This document shows, piece by piece, positions 26,041 to 35,634 of a stretch of 64,000 bases of DNA (positions are counted from its first letter, which is position 1; each line of letters begins with the position of its first letter). Origin of the DNA: Winogradskyella vidalii (lineage in GTDB: Bacteria; Bacteroidota; Bacteroidia; Flavobacteriales; Flavobacteriaceae); contig NZ_JABFDG010000004.1 of NCBI RefSeq assembly GCF_013403955.1, forward strand, positions 186,001 to 250,000. Direction: 5' to 3'. The translations under genes and the position numbers were made by a program. A model generated the notes under the pieces. That model did no database searches. It saw nothing but the letters and a program-made list of their open reading frames with translations, and was not told the DNA's origin.

Positions 26041-29000
26041 TTGAGTAATTTTAATACCATAAAACAAAAACTAGAGCAGTTCATAAAACGGTATTACACC
26101 AATGAACTTTTAAAAGGCGCCATCTTATTCTTTGCTGCCGGTTTATTATATCTCATTATTACACTTTTTGTAGAGTATGTGTTTTGGCTTAACTCCACCG
26201 CAAGAACCATTTTATTTTGGGTATTTATTGCCGTAGAATTAGGATTATTTGTAAAGTTCATTGCCATTCCGTTAGCTCATTTATTTAAACTTAGACAAGG
26301 TATTAATTTTGAAACGGCTTCTCAATTAATAGGAAATCATTTTCCAGAAGTCAATGACAAATTATTAAATGTGCTTCAGTTAAATAAAAATCCACAGCAA
26401 TCCGATTTATTATTAGCAAGTATAGAACAGAAATCTATGGAATTGCAACCGATTCCGTTTAAGTCAGCCATTAATTTTAAATCGAATACCAAGTATTTAA
26501 AATATGCTGCCATTCCTATTGCTATCATATTATTGTCCGTATTAACCGGAAAAATGAATTGGTTTAGTGATAGTTATGAACGTGTGGTGAATTACAAAAC
26601 GGCTTATGAACCACCAGCACCTTTTCAGTTTTTTGTATTGAATGAAAATTTACAAGCTATTGAAAATAAAGACTTTAAATTACAAATTTCTACGGTTGGT
26701 GAAGTCATTCCTGAAAATGCACAGATTAAATTCAACGGACAATCATACTTTTTACAACAGCTTGCTGCTGGTGAATTTCAATACACGTTTAATCTTCCAA
26801 AAGAAGCGGTAGAATTTACGTTATCCGCTAATGATGTTAACTCAAAACCTTACACTTTACAGGTTGTAAACACACCCAACTTGGTTAATTTCGAAATGGT
26901 TTTAAATTATCCTGCACACACCAAAAAGCAAGATGAGGTTCTTAAAAGTACGGGTTCGGCTGTGATTCCAGAAGGCACTCATGTAATCTGGAAAGCCAAA
27001 ACAAAAGCTACAACAGGTGTTAAGATTTATGCTGAAGATACCTTGCGTTTTAAGGCACAACAAAATAATAATTTTGAAGCTTCTAAACAGTTATTCAATA
27101 ATTACAATTATAGTATCACAACGAGTAATGATGATTTAAAAGATTATGAGAATTTAGCTTACAATATTAATGTCGTTAAAGATACTCATCCGGAGTTATC
27201 TATTAAAGTTCAAAAAGATTCTGTAGACCAACAAAGTCTCTATTTTTATGGCCAAGCGACAGACGATTATGGTTTAAGCAAGTTACAATTGGTGTATTAT
27301 CCGGTTGAGGAGGAATCAAATAAAGTGGTTGAACCGATTACGATTTCTAACTCTAATTTCAGTGAATTTGTAAGTGCCTTTCCTAATCAATTTAATTTAG
27401 AAGAAGGTGTCAGTTACCAACTCTATTTTGAGGTGTATGATAATGATGCCATTCACAATTATAAACGCACAAAAAGTTCTGTTTTTAGTTATAGAAAATT
27501 AACGAAAGACGAAGAAGAGGAGAAGCAACTCAATGAGCAAAACGAAACCATAAAAGACCTCAGTAAAACGTTTAATAAGCTTAATGATCAAGATAAAGAA
27601 CTCGAAGAATTTTCAAAAACTCAAAAGGAAAAAGATCAACTCAATTATAATGATAAGAAAAAGTTTGAAGATTTTTTAAAACGTCAAAAGAATCAAGAAC
27701 AGTTTATGAAAAACTTCAATAAAAAATTACAGGATAATTTAGAAGAATTTCAGAAAGAAGAACAAGAGGATGATCAGTTTAAGAAAGATCTAGAGAAGCG
27801 CTTAAAAGAAAATGAAGCACAATTAAAGAAAGATGAAAAGCTTTTAAATGAACTTGAAGAATTAAAAGACAAAATAAATAAAGAACAATTCACTCAAAAA
27901 CTTGAAGAATTAGCCAAGCAAAACAAGAATAAAAAACGCAGTATGCAACAGCTTTTAGAACTGACTAAGCGGTTTTATGTGATGAAAAAAGCTGAAAAAA
28001 TTGCCACCGAATTAGAAAAGTTAGCTGAAGCTCAAGAGCAACTTCCGGAAGAGGAGAAAGATAATACTAAAGCAGCACAAGATGCTTTAAACAAAAAATT
28101 TGAGGACCTAAAGAAAGATTTAGAAGATTTAAAACGTGATGATCGCCAACTTCGAAAACCAATGGAAATCCCTAGAGATGAGTTTTTAGAAGATGAAATT
28201 CAACACAATCAAAAAGAAGCTTCTGATGCCCTAGAACAAAAAGAACAAAAGGAATCTGATTCACCTTCAGAAGAGACAGAACTCCAGGAAAAGACAGCCA
28301 AAGACAATCAAAAGAAAGCGGCTAAGAAGATGAAAGAAATGAGCGAAAAGCTCAAATCTGCAAGTGCTGGTGGTGGCGGTGGTAAAGACCAAATGACAGA
28401 AGACGCTGTGATGTTACGTCGTATTCTTAACAATCTTTTGTTGTATTCATTTGATCAAGAAGATTTGATGGAGACTTTTGAAAGTATTGGTATAAATAAT
28501 AATCAATACGGGAAACATGTTATTGAGCAAAATAATCTTAGAGAACATTTTGAACACATCGATGATAGTCTTTTTGCCTTATCCTTAAGACAACCTAAAT
28601 TATCTGAAAAAGTGAATGGCCATATCACAGATGTTTATTTCAACATTGATAAAGCTTTAGATCAATTAACTGAAAATAGATTATATCAAGGTGTCGGTGC
28701 GCAACAATATGCGGTAACTTCAACCAATGAATTGGCGAGTTTTTTAAGTGACATTCTTGAAAATATGGAAATGTCTATGAATCCATCTTCTGGTGAAGGA
28801 GAAGGCGAATCTCAATTAGAAGATATTATTATGTCCCAAGAAGAATTGAATAAAAAAATGGAAGAAGGCGTAAAAAAGCAGGAAGGCAAAGAAGGTCAAT
28901 CTGGAGAAGAAGGTGAACAAGGTGAAGGCAAAAAACCAGGCGAAGAAGGTAAAGAGGGTGAACAGGGAAAAAAGGGTGAAGGAAAGCAACCTGGTGAACA

Positions 29001-29628
29001 AGGACAATCTGGTGAATCAGGTCAATCTGGTCAGAGTGGTAAAAATGGTAAAAGTGGTCAAAAAGGCAAACAGAAAGGTAGTGGAGAAGGTCTAGAAGGA
29101 GAAGGCGAAAGCGGAGAAGGTAAAAAAGGAGGTAATGCTAAGAATGGCGGAAAAAATGGTGAAGGTGAAGGCGAAGGTGAAATGAATGATGGTTATGGAG
29201 AAGGTGGTATTGAAGAGCAAAATGGCGAATTGTTTAAAATTTACCAGCAACAACAACAATTAAGACAAGCCTTAGAAGACCGTTTAGCTAAACAAGGAAA
29301 AATAGAATCAGCTGGTGCTTTAATCAAACAAATGGAAGACATAGAACTCGATTTATTGAATAAAGGTTTTACCCAACAAACGCTTCAAAAAATGATGGAT
29401 GTACAACATCAATTATTAAAAGTAGAAAATGCAACTTTTCTTCAAGGCGAAGATTCTAAACGTAAATCTGAGACCAATACGCAAGAGTTTAATAGTGCTC
29501 AACCTAATCAGATTCCTACTGCTAAACAATATTTTAATACTACCGAGATTTTAAATCGACAAGCCTTACCTTTGCAAAATCATTTTAAGAAAAAAATTCA
29601 AGAGTATTTTAAAAGCAACAATGATTAG
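26041..29628 (+). CDS. DUF4175 family membrane protein
   Basis: 1195-residue protein of the DUF4175 family, restricted mainly to Bacteroidetes and some alphaproteobacteria. Parts: N-terminal domain with three hydrophobic helices (about 20-45, 55-80, 150-170), a beta-rich middle (about 190-490), a very long Glu/Lys/Gln-rich coiled coil (about 490-780), and a Gly/Glu/Lys/Gln low-complexity tract (about 920-1060) with repeats like GEGEGE and QSGQSG. The start is a TTG codon: an in-frame stop lies seven codons upstream and no ATG lies between, while the SNFNTIKQKLEQF opening fits the family N-terminus. It overlaps ybeY by eight bases. Function is unknown. Confidence 0.88.
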   Translation: MSNFNTIKQKLEQFIKRYYTNELLKGAILFFAAGLLYLIITLFVEYVFWLNSTARTILFWVFIAVELGLFVKFIAIPLAHLFKLRQGINFETASQLIGNHFPEVNDKLLNVLQLNKNPQQSDLLLASIEQKSMELQPIPFKSAINFKSNTKYLKYAAIPIAIILLSVLTGKMNWFSDSYERVVNYKTAYEPPAPFQFFVLNENLQAIENKDFKLQISTVGEVIPENAQIKFNGQSYFLQQLAAGEFQYTFNLPKEAVEFTLSANDVNSKPYTLQVVNTPNLVNFEMVLNYPAHTKKQDEVLKSTGSAVIPEGTHVIWKAKTKATTGVKIYAEDTLRFKAQQNNNFEASKQLFNNYNYSITTSNDDLKDYENLAYNINVVKDTHPELSIKVQKDSVDQQSLYFYGQATDDYGLSKLQLVYYPVEEESNKVVEPITISNSNFSEFVSAFPNQFNLEEGVSYQLYFEVYDNDAIHNYKRTKSSVFSYRKLTKDEEEEKQLNEQNETIKDLSKTFNKLNDQDKELEEFSKTQKEKDQLNYNDKKKFEDFLKRQKNQEQFMKNFNKKLQDNLEEFQKEEQEDDQFKKDLEKRLKENEAQLKKDEKLLNELEELKDKINKEQFTQKLEELAKQNKNKKRSMQQLLELTKRFYVMKKAEKIATELEKLAEAQEQLPEEEKDNTKAAQDALNKKFEDLKKDLEDLKRDDRQLRKPMEIPRDEFLEDEIQHNQKEASDALEQKEQKESDSPSEETELQEKTAKDNQKKAAKKMKEMSEKLKSASAGGGGGKDQMTEDAVMLRRILNNLLLYSFDQEDLMETFESIGINNNQYGKHVIEQNNLREHFEHIDDSLFALSLRQPKLSEKVNGHITDVYFNIDKALDQLTENRLYQGVGAQQYAVTSTNELASFLSDILENMEMSMNPSSGEGEGESQLEDIIMSQEELNKKMEEGVKKQEGKEGQSGEEGEQGEGKKPGEEGKEGEQGKKGEGKQPGEQGQSGESGQSGQSGKNGKSGQKGKQKGSGEGLEGEGESGEGKKGGNAKNGGKNGEGEGEGEMNDGYGEGGIEEQNGELFKIYQQQQQLRQALEDRLAKQGKIESAGALIKQMEDIELDLLNKGFTQQTLQKMMDVQHQLLKVENATFLQGEDSKRKSETNTQEFNSAQPNQIPTAKQYFNTTEILNRQALPLQNHFKKKIQEYFKSNND

Positions 29629-30040
29629 TTTTAACTACGAAACCAATTTTACATTAGTAAACGAAGCCCAATTTTCAAAATGGATATCCTATACCATTTC
29701 GGAAGAAAATTGCAAATTAGGAGACATTGATTATATCTTCTGTTCTGATGATTATTTATATAATCTGAATGTAGATTTTTTAAATCATAATACTTTAACG
29801 GATATCATAAGTTTTGATTACTCAGTAGGAAAAGAACTACATGGTGAAATCTATATCTCCGTTGACCGTGTTAAAGAAAATGCTTCTGATTTTAAGGTCT
29901 CTTTTAATGATGAAATAGCACGTGTAATTATTCATGGTATTCTTCATTATTGTGGCTATAAAGATAAGTCAGATACTGATGCAAAACTGATGCGTTCTAA
30001 AGAAGATTATTATTTAGAGAAGCTTAATTCTACGTTCTAA
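29621..30040 (+). CDS. ybeY: Endoribonuclease YbeY (16S rRNA maturation)
   Basis: 139-residue metal-dependent endoribonuclease family member for 16S rRNA 3' end maturation and ribosome quality control. The metal motif reads HGILHYCGYKD (about residues 106-116). The first two His are kept; the third ligand position, His in E. coli, is Asp here, with a Lys before it. Length is slightly short but complete. It overlaps the DUF4175 gene and precedes mnmG, both consistent with a translation-related operon. Confidence 0.92.
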   Translation: MISFNYETNFTLVNEAQFSKWISYTISEENCKLGDIDYIFCSDDYLYNLNVDFLNHNTLTDIISFDYSVGKELHGEIYISVDRVKENASDFKVSFNDEIARVIIHGILHYCGYKDKSDTDAKLMRSKEDYYLEKLNSTF

Positions 30041-30092
30041 AATTTAATTTCTAATTCCTTTTCATAATTGTTTTTGAAGTTCTTGTTTAATA

Positions 30093-30108
30093 TGTTCCAC
30101 GTGGAACA
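30093..30108. promoter_or_regulatory. parS-like centromere site upstream of mnmG
   Basis: TGTTCCACGTGGAACA is a perfect 16-base palindrome. It fits the left half and core of the widely conserved ParB-binding consensus TGTTNCACGTGAAACA, with one change in the right half. It lies in the 201-base gap between ybeY and mnmG. Binding is inferred. Confidence 0.75.
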
Positions 30109-30241
30109 GTGAAATAGTTTTATTAATATAATGTACACTGTTATTAAATCAGTCCTAATAATGTATTTGATATTATACGGTTTTATAGAGTTTAGTAATT
30201 ATAGGTATATTAATTATAATATTTAAAAAGCAAATTAAAAT

Positions 30242-32113
30242 ATGTTTAATGAACAATATGATGTAATAGTTGTTGGAGCAGGTCATGCAGGAAGTGAAGC
30301 TGCTGCTGCTGCTGCTAATATGGGTAGCAAGACACTGTTGATTACTATGAACCTTCAAAACATAGCTCAGATGTCTTGTAATCCTGCTATGGGTGGTATT
30401 GCAAAAGGGCAAATAGTAAGAGAGATTGATGCGCTTGGTGGTTATAGTGGTATTGTTTCAGATACCTCTGCTATTCAATTTAAAATGTTGAATAAATCTA
30501 AAGGACCTGCAATGTGGAGTCCTAGAGTGCAGTCAGACCGAATGCGTTTTGCTGAAGATTGGCGTATGCTTTTAGAGCAAACTGAAAATTTAGATTTCTA
30601 TCAAGAAATGGTTTCTGGTTTATTAGTCGAAAACCATAAAGTGGTTGGTGTAAAAACTTCCCTTGGTATTGAAGTAAAAGCTAAAACGGTTGTTCTTACA
30701 AATGGGACTTTTTTAAATGGTTTAATTCATATAGGAGATAAAAATTTTGGTGGTGGTAGAGCAGGGGAACGTGCTGCAACTGGAATCACCGAGCAGCTTG
30801 TTAATTTAGGTTTTGAATCTGGAAGAATGAAAACAGGAACACCCCCAAGAGTGGATGGTCGTTCTTTAGATTTTTCTAAAATGAATGAACAACCTGGTGA
30901 TGCTCAACCTGAAAAATTTTCTTATTTAGATACTACAAAACCATTGTCTGAACAACGGTCATGTCATATGTCTTATACCAGTGAATTGGTTCATGATTTA
31001 TTACGTGAAGGCTTTGATCGTTCGCCAATGTTTAATGGTCGAATTAAAAGTGTCGGTCCTAGATATTGTCCGTCTATCGAAGATAAGATTAATCGATTTG
31101 CAGATAAAGATAGACACCAGCTTTTTGTTGAGCCTGAAGGTTGGAATACTTGCGAATATTATATAAATGGTTTCTCTACATCCTTACCAGAAGACGTTCA
31201 ATTTAAAGCTTTACGTTCTGTTGTTGGTTTTGAAAACGTAAAATTCTTTAGACCTGGTTATGCTATTGAATACGATTATTTTCCTCCAACACAATTAAAA
31301 CATACTTTAGAAACGAAGTTGGTTGATGGTTTATATTTTGCCGGACAAATTAATGGAACTACCGGTTATGAAGAAGCCGCTTCTCAGGGATTAATGGCGG
31401 GTATAAATGCGAGTTTAAAAGTGCAAGAGAAAGACGCTTTTACTTTGCAAAGAGATGAAGCTTATATCGGTGTTTTAATCGATGATTTAATTACTAAGGG
31501 GACTGAAGAGCCGTATAGAATGTTTACTTCTCGAGCAGAATACAGAACGCTTTTGAGACAAGATAATGCTGATTTTAGATTAACACCTAAAGGTTATGGT
31601 TTAGGTTTAGCTTCTGAAAAACGTCTAAAACGTATGGAAGAAAAGCAATCACAATCGGACGCATTTGTACAGTTTTTTAGAGATACCAGTGTAACACCTG
31701 AAGAAGCAAATCCGGTTTTAGAATCTAAAAAATCAGCACCAGTTAAACAACAAGATAAGATGTTTAAATTGTATGCAAGACCGAATATTACCATAGAAGA
31801 TGTCCGTCAGTTTGAAGCGGTAGAAAACTATATTCAATCTCATAATTTAGATTCCGAAGTTATAGAGCAAACCGAGATTCAAGTTAAATACGCAGGGTAT
31901 ATTGAAAAGGAGAAGAACAATGCTGACAAGTTAAATAGACTTGAAAATTTAAAAATCCCTGATGATTTCGATTATTCAAAATTGAAATCTATGAGTATTG
32001 AAGCGCGTCAAAAATTAAATAAAATTCAACCCGTAACCATTTCTCAGGCCTCTCGAATTAGTGGTGTTTCTCCTAATGATATTTCTGTGTTATTGGTTTA
32101 TTTGGGACGTTAA
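30242..32113 (+). CDS. mnmG: tRNA uridine-5-carboxymethylaminomethyl modification enzyme MnmG (GidA)
   Basis: FAD-dependent enzyme that, with MnmE, modifies U34 in the wobble position of several tRNAs. The Rossmann FAD motif VVGAGHAGSEAA is at residues 11-22, the NPAMGGIAKG block near 46-55, and the C-terminal helical MnmE/tRNA-binding region ends SGVSPNDISVLLVYLGR. The 623-residue length is normal. The gene is bracketed by two parS-like palindromes. mnmE is not in the window. Confidence 0.96.
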   Translation: MFNEQYDVIVVGAGHAGSEAAAAAANMGSKTLLITMNLQNIAQMSCNPAMGGIAKGQIVREIDALGGYSGIVSDTSAIQFKMLNKSKGPAMWSPRVQSDRMRFAEDWRMLLEQTENLDFYQEMVSGLLVENHKVVGVKTSLGIEVKAKTVVLTNGTFLNGLIHIGDKNFGGGRAGERAATGITEQLVNLGFESGRMKTGTPPRVDGRSLDFSKMNEQPGDAQPEKFSYLDTTKPLSEQRSCHMSYTSELVHDLLREGFDRSPMFNGRIKSVGPRYCPSIEDKINRFADKDRHQLFVEPEGWNTCEYYINGFSTSLPEDVQFKALRSVVGFENVKFFRPGYAIEYDYFPPTQLKHTLETKLVDGLYFAGQINGTTGYEEAASQGLMAGINASLKVQEKDAFTLQRDEAYIGVLIDDLITKGTEEPYRMFTSRAEYRTLLRQDNADFRLTPKGYGLGLASEKRLKRMEEKQSQSDAFVQFFRDTSVTPEEANPVLESKKSAPVKQQDKMFKLYARPNITIEDVRQFEAVENYIQSHNLDSEVIEQTEIQVKYAGYIEKEKNNADKLNRLENLKIPDDFDYSKLKSMSIEARQKLNKIQPVTISQASRISGVSPNDISVLLVYLGR

Positions 32114-32153
32114 TTTATTAAACTGAATCTAGTTTTTTGGGATGATTTAATAG

Positions 32154-32169
32154 TGTTCCACGTGAAACA
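32154..32169. promoter_or_regulatory. parS-like centromere site downstream of mnmG
   Basis: TGTTCCACGTGAAACA is an exact match to the ParB-binding consensus TGTTNCACGTGAAACA, extended to 18 bases by flanking G and C (32153-32170). It is 40 bases after the mnmG stop and outside any coding region. It is the stronger of the two sites. Confidence 0.85.
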
Positions 32170-32221
32170 CTTTAAAATATAATGGCATTTTAATGATGAA
32201 ATTTAAACACTATTAAGCTAA

Positions 32222-32749
32222 TTGGAGGACAATGCTAATGCTTTTATAGTCGATATAGAACCCTTAAAATTTTCGCATCATATAGGATATATTTTTCTAA
32301 ATATTACGATGTATATGTGCGTGGCTTTTATGGTTTCAATTCTAACTGTAGGTGATGAATCTAATCAAATAATAATTTTATCATCTTATGTTTGTGTTAT
32401 TTTGCTATTGTTATTTTTGAATGTGATTAGGGGTTTTAGAAGGCCATTTACTTATATATATCGCATAGGTTTTAATCAGGATAAGGAAGTTTTTGCAATT
32501 AAATATCGTCAACGATTTAGAGATTACTTTTTGGAACTTCCTATAAAAAACATAGGTGTTCAACTAGAGGAGGAAAATGGAAAAAAATTAACTTTACTAA
32601 TAACGGATTTAAATAGTAAATATTCATATTCTATTAAGCAAACAGAAATCTCCCAATGGAAAAAGAAACTCATTGTTGAAACGTATCATAACTTAAATCG
32701 AATACTTAATTCTAAATCTTGTGAAGACATAAAAGAAATTAGAAGTTAG
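32222..32749 (+). CDS. Membrane protein of unknown function
   Basis: 175 residues with two hydrophobic helices (about 22-44 and 50-66), then a polar cytosolic domain rich in Lys/Glu and containing PFTYIYRIGFNQDKEVFAIK. No family is recognised. A TTG start directly follows an in-frame stop; an internal ATG at 32309 is an alternative but would cut the first helix. It lies downstream of the second parS-like site. Confidence 0.6.
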   Translation: MEDNANAFIVDIEPLKFSHHIGYIFLNITMYMCVAFMVSILTVGDESNQIIILSSYVCVILLLLFLNVIRGFRRPFTYIYRIGFNQDKEVFAIKYRQRFRDYFLELPIKNIGVQLEEENGKKLTLLITDLNSKYSYSIKQTEISQWKKKLIVETYHNLNRILNSKSCEDIKEIRS

Positions 32750-32815
32750 TAGAAAACGATTTAAGTTTCAACATTTGAAATAAAATTTTTAGAAATTTAT
32801 AATTAGAACTAATTA

Positions 32816-33676
32816 GTGTCACACAAAAATTCAACATACTTACGTCTAAAAGACCACTCCGTTTCTAAAGAAGAATTTCAACTTATATATAATGAGGAGT
32901 TCGATATGTTAGAAACTTTTCCGCAACCAAAAGGGGATAAGTTATCTGAGTATTATGAGAGCGAAGATTATATTTCCCATACCGATACGAAGCGTAATTT
33001 ATTAGAATTGGTTTATCATAAAGTGCGGTCAATTTCTTTAAAACGAAAATTAAAACTCATCAATTCGTTTCAACCAGAATCTAAAATACTTTTAGATATT
33101 GGATGCGGTACAGGAGATTTTTTGCAAACGGCCTTAAAAGATAATTGGAAAATTACAGGAATTGAACCTGACGACAGTGCGCGTAAAATTTCGAATTCAA
33201 AAACCAATAATGCAGTTTTTGATACCAGTGAATTAGAAAAATTAAAACCGCACAGTTTTGATGTGATTACACTTTGGCATGTGTTAGAACATTTACCCGA
33301 TTTAGAAAAACAGATTTCATTATTGCAATCGCTTTTAAAACCCAATGGCACTTTGGTTATTGCTGTTCCTAATTTTAAAAGTTATGATGCGGTGTATTAT
33401 AAAAACTTTTGGGCAGCGTATGATGTGCCAAGGCACTTGTGGCATTTTTCTAAGCAATCTATTTCAAAATTATTTAAAAGCGAAGGCTTAGATTTAATTC
33501 AGGTGTTGCCAATGAAATTTGATGCGTATTATGTGTGTTTACTTTCTGAAAAATACAAATCCGGATTTATGAATCCTGCTAAGGCATTTTGGCTCGGATG
33601 GCAATCAAATTTAAAAGCTAAACGTTCCAAAGAGTATTCTTCCCATATTTATGTCTTAAAAAGAGCTAATTCTTAA
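32816..33676 (+). CDS. Class I SAM-dependent methyltransferase
   Basis: 286-residue methyltransferase. The SAM-binding motif I is LLDIGCGTGDFL (about residues 92-103), followed by the acidic GIEPDDSA strand end, the post-I DVITLWHVLEHLPD and motif III LKPNGTLVIAVPN. A GTG start is used. The N-terminal LKDHSVSKEEFQL and the overall type resemble the UbiE/Coq5-like group acting on small or surface molecules. The substrate cannot be named. Confidence 0.87.
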   Translation: MSHKNSTYLRLKDHSVSKEEFQLIYNEEFDMLETFPQPKGDKLSEYYESEDYISHTDTKRNLLELVYHKVRSISLKRKLKLINSFQPESKILLDIGCGTGDFLQTALKDNWKITGIEPDDSARKISNSKTNNAVFDTSELEKLKPHSFDVITLWHVLEHLPDLEKQISLLQSLLKPNGTLVIAVPNFKSYDAVYYKNFWAAYDVPRHLWHFSKQSISKLFKSEGLDLIQVLPMKFDAYYVCLLSEKYKSGFMNPAKAFWLGWQSNLKAKRSKEYSSHIYVLKRANS

Positions 33677-33831
33677 TTTAATAGCGTCTATTTTAATATT
33701 TAACACGCAAAGGTCTTGATGTGTGGTGATTTTATTAAACGCGCTTAAAACGCTTTATTTAAGGTTGTTTTTGATAGGTTTTGTTTATGTTGTGTTTCTA
33801 TTCAAATAGAAAATACGAATACTTAAATAAT

Positions 33832-33864
33832 TTGAGTAAACACAGACTAACTTTTATACATTTG
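33832..33864 (+). promoter_or_regulatory. Promoter of the OmpH-like gene (TTG-N22-TACATTTG)
   Basis: TTG at 33832-33834 and TACATTTG at 33857-33864, 22 bases apart, within the Bacteroidetes range. The start codon is 25 bases downstream. Confidence 0.65.
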
Positions 33865-33889
33865 CAAAAAACAAATCGAAAAACAAATC

Positions 33890-34438
33890 ATGAAAAAAAT
33901 AATTTTAGGTTTAGCCGTATTAATTTCAGGAGCATCTTGTCAAGAACAACAAAAAATTGCATTTATCGATAATGGTGATGTGATTAATGATTATCAAATG
34001 AAAATTGATATTGAAGCCAAGTTTGAAAATCAAAATGTAGATTTTACAAAACAAAGAGATAGTATTGCTCAAATGTATCAAAGTGAAATGCAATCTATAC
34101 AGCAACGTTTAGCGCAGATGTCGCCTCAGCAGCAACAACAAGAATCTCAAGCCTTTTCTCAAAAATGGCAACCAATTCAGCAGCAAATGCAAATGCAGCA
34201 GCAGCAAATGGAGCAAATGTTCAATACAGAAATGGATTCTGTAATTTCTAAAATGAACAAATTTGTTGAAGGTTACGGAAAAGATAATGGTTACACTTTA
34301 GTATTAGGGAAGAACCAAGCAGGAAGTGTTGTTTATGGTGATGAAACGATTGATATCACAGAAGAAATCATTAAAGCAATTAACGAAGAGTACAACGGAA
34401 AAGATGCTTCAACAGAAGAAGCAGCTACAGAAGAATAA
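33890..34438 (+). CDS. OmpH/Skp-like periplasmic chaperone family protein
   Basis: 182 residues with an N-terminal signal peptide ending in ISGASC, possibly a lipoprotein (the lipobox is weak). The rest matches the OmpH/Skp plan: an IAFIDNGDVINDY strand segment, a long Gln/Met-rich coiled-coil (about 60-110, QQQQMQMQQ-type runs) and a C-terminal strand GYTLVLGKNQAG. The Skp family carries outer-membrane proteins through the periplasm; this is a distant, Gln-rich member. An acidic Glu/Ala tail ends the protein. It is convergent with holB and shares a terminator. Confidence 0.85.
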   Translation: MKKIILGLAVLISGASCQEQQKIAFIDNGDVINDYQMKIDIEAKFENQNVDFTKQRDSIAQMYQSEMQSIQQRLAQMSPQQQQQESQAFSQKWQPIQQQMQMQQQQMEQMFNTEMDSVISKMNKFVEGYGKDNGYTLVLGKNQAGSVVYGDETIDITEEIIKAINEEYNGKDASTEEAATEE

Positions 34439-34460
34439 GCGTTGTTAACATACAATTTTT

Positions 34461-34494
34461 AAAAAGTCAAGCTAATCTAAGCTTGACTTTTTTT
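34461..34494. terminator. Bidirectional terminator between OmpH-like gene and holB
   Basis: Stem AAAAAGTCAAGC / GCTTGACTTTTT with an 8-base loop. The right arm lies inside the last codons of the convergent holB gene. Confidence 0.85.
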
Positions 34495-35634
34495 ATGTAA
34501 TAAACGTGTGAGTTTAATGGATAAATCGGTAAGAACAATCTTAGAGCTCCCGTTACGCTCAATATGATAGATCGCATCTTGAAGCTCTTCTGAGATTTCT
34601 AAAATATTAGAATCGTGTACAAAAGGGGCGAATTTTTCCAGTTTAAAATCTTCTGATTTAGGTTCTAAATACACCAATTCATTAGCATTATAATTGAGTA
34701 ATAAAGCTTGTCTAAAATAGTTTAAACAAAAACTTAGGAATTTTTTCTGTGTTTCACGACCTGTTTTAGCAATTTCTTCAGACCAAGAAATTAAGTCGTG
34801 TATAGCAGCTTTATTTCCTTTGGCCTTAAATGCCGAACGAATCCAAAATACAAACCATTTTTCAAACTGAATATCTTCACTATCCTGATAGATGAGATCA
34901 CAGGCTTTATTGTAATTTCCGTTGGACTGATGAGCAATTTTGGTTGCAACGGCTTCTTCAATATGATAATTTTTTACCAATGCTTCTGTAATAGCTTCTT
35001 CGGCTAAGGGCGGAAAATGTAAGAGTTGACAGCGCGACTTAATTGTATTAATAATCTGCTGTTCATCTTCAGCAATTAAGATAAAAATTGTTTTTTCTGG
35101 TGGTTCTTCAATCAGTTTTAGAAGTTTGTTGGCACTAGCGGTATTCATTTTTTCCGCCATCCAGATGAGCATCACTTTATAACCGCCTTCGTAAGATTTT
35201 AAGGTGAGTGATTTTACAATTTCAAAAGCTTCATCAACACCAATTTGTCCTTGTTTGTTATCAACACCTAAAAGTTTGTACCAGTCAAACAAGTTGCCGT
35301 AGGGTTGTTGGTCTAAAAGTTGGCGCCATTCTTCCAAATAAAACTTAGAAACAGGTTTACTTTTTACCTTATCACTTGTGGTTACCGGAAACGCAAAATG
35401 GAGGTCGGGATGCGAGAAATTTTTAAATTTTAAGTTACAAGACGCATTGCCTCCGGTATTTTCACCATTTAGATTACTGCACAAAATATATTGCGCATAA
35501 GCCAAGGCCATAGGCAGTGTACCCGATCCTTCTGGTCCAATAAATAATTGTGCATGCGCTATTCTGCCAGCATCAACACTTGTGGTAAGGTGATTTTTTA
35601 TGTGTTTTTGGCCTAATACTTCAGAAAATAGCAT
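34477..35634 (-). CDS. holB: DNA polymerase III subunit delta' (clamp loader)
   Basis: 385-residue AAA+ clamp-loader subunit. The N-terminal VLGQKHIKNHL is the family start, followed by a degenerate P-loop region GPEGSGTLPMALAYAQY, a ESGGYK-type and KLIEEPPEKTIFIL segment, and the sensor motif SRCQLLHFPP. Lack of a proper Walker A lysine (Thr instead) is usual for delta' and supports delta' over tau/gamma. The helical C-terminal domain follows. It runs opposite to its neighbours. Confidence 0.9.
   Translation of the reverse strand: MLFSEVLGQKHIKNHLTTSVDAGRIAHAQLFIGPEGSGTLPMALAYAQYILCSNLNGENTGGNASCNLKFKNFSHPDLHFAFPVTTSDKVKSKPVSKFYLEEWRQLLDQQPYGNLFDWYKLLGVDNKQGQIGVDEAFEIVKSLTLKSYEGGYKVMLIWMAEKMNTASANKLLKLIEEPPEKTIFILIAEDEQQIINTIKSRCQLLHFPPLAEEAITEALVKNYHIEEAVATKIAHQSNGNYNKACDLIYQDSEDIQFEKWFVFWIRSAFKAKGNKAAIHDLISWSEEIAKTGRETQKKFLSFCLNYFRQALLLNYNANELVYLEPKSEDFKLEKFAPFVHDSNILEISEELQDAIYHIERNGSSKIVLTDLSIKLTRLLHKKSQA

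Noticed and set aside
28816..29095. ORFs on both strands in the Gly/Glu/Lys tract of the DUF4175 gene
   Set aside because: Low-complexity DNA that stays open in several frames; not separate genes.
33070..33351. Minus-strand ORF across the methyltransferase
   Set aside because: Antisense of the SAM-binding region; no independent features.
33781..33972. 63-residue ORF overlapping the OmpH-like gene start
   Set aside because: Contains the promoter region and overlaps the signal peptide of a clear gene; no protein features.
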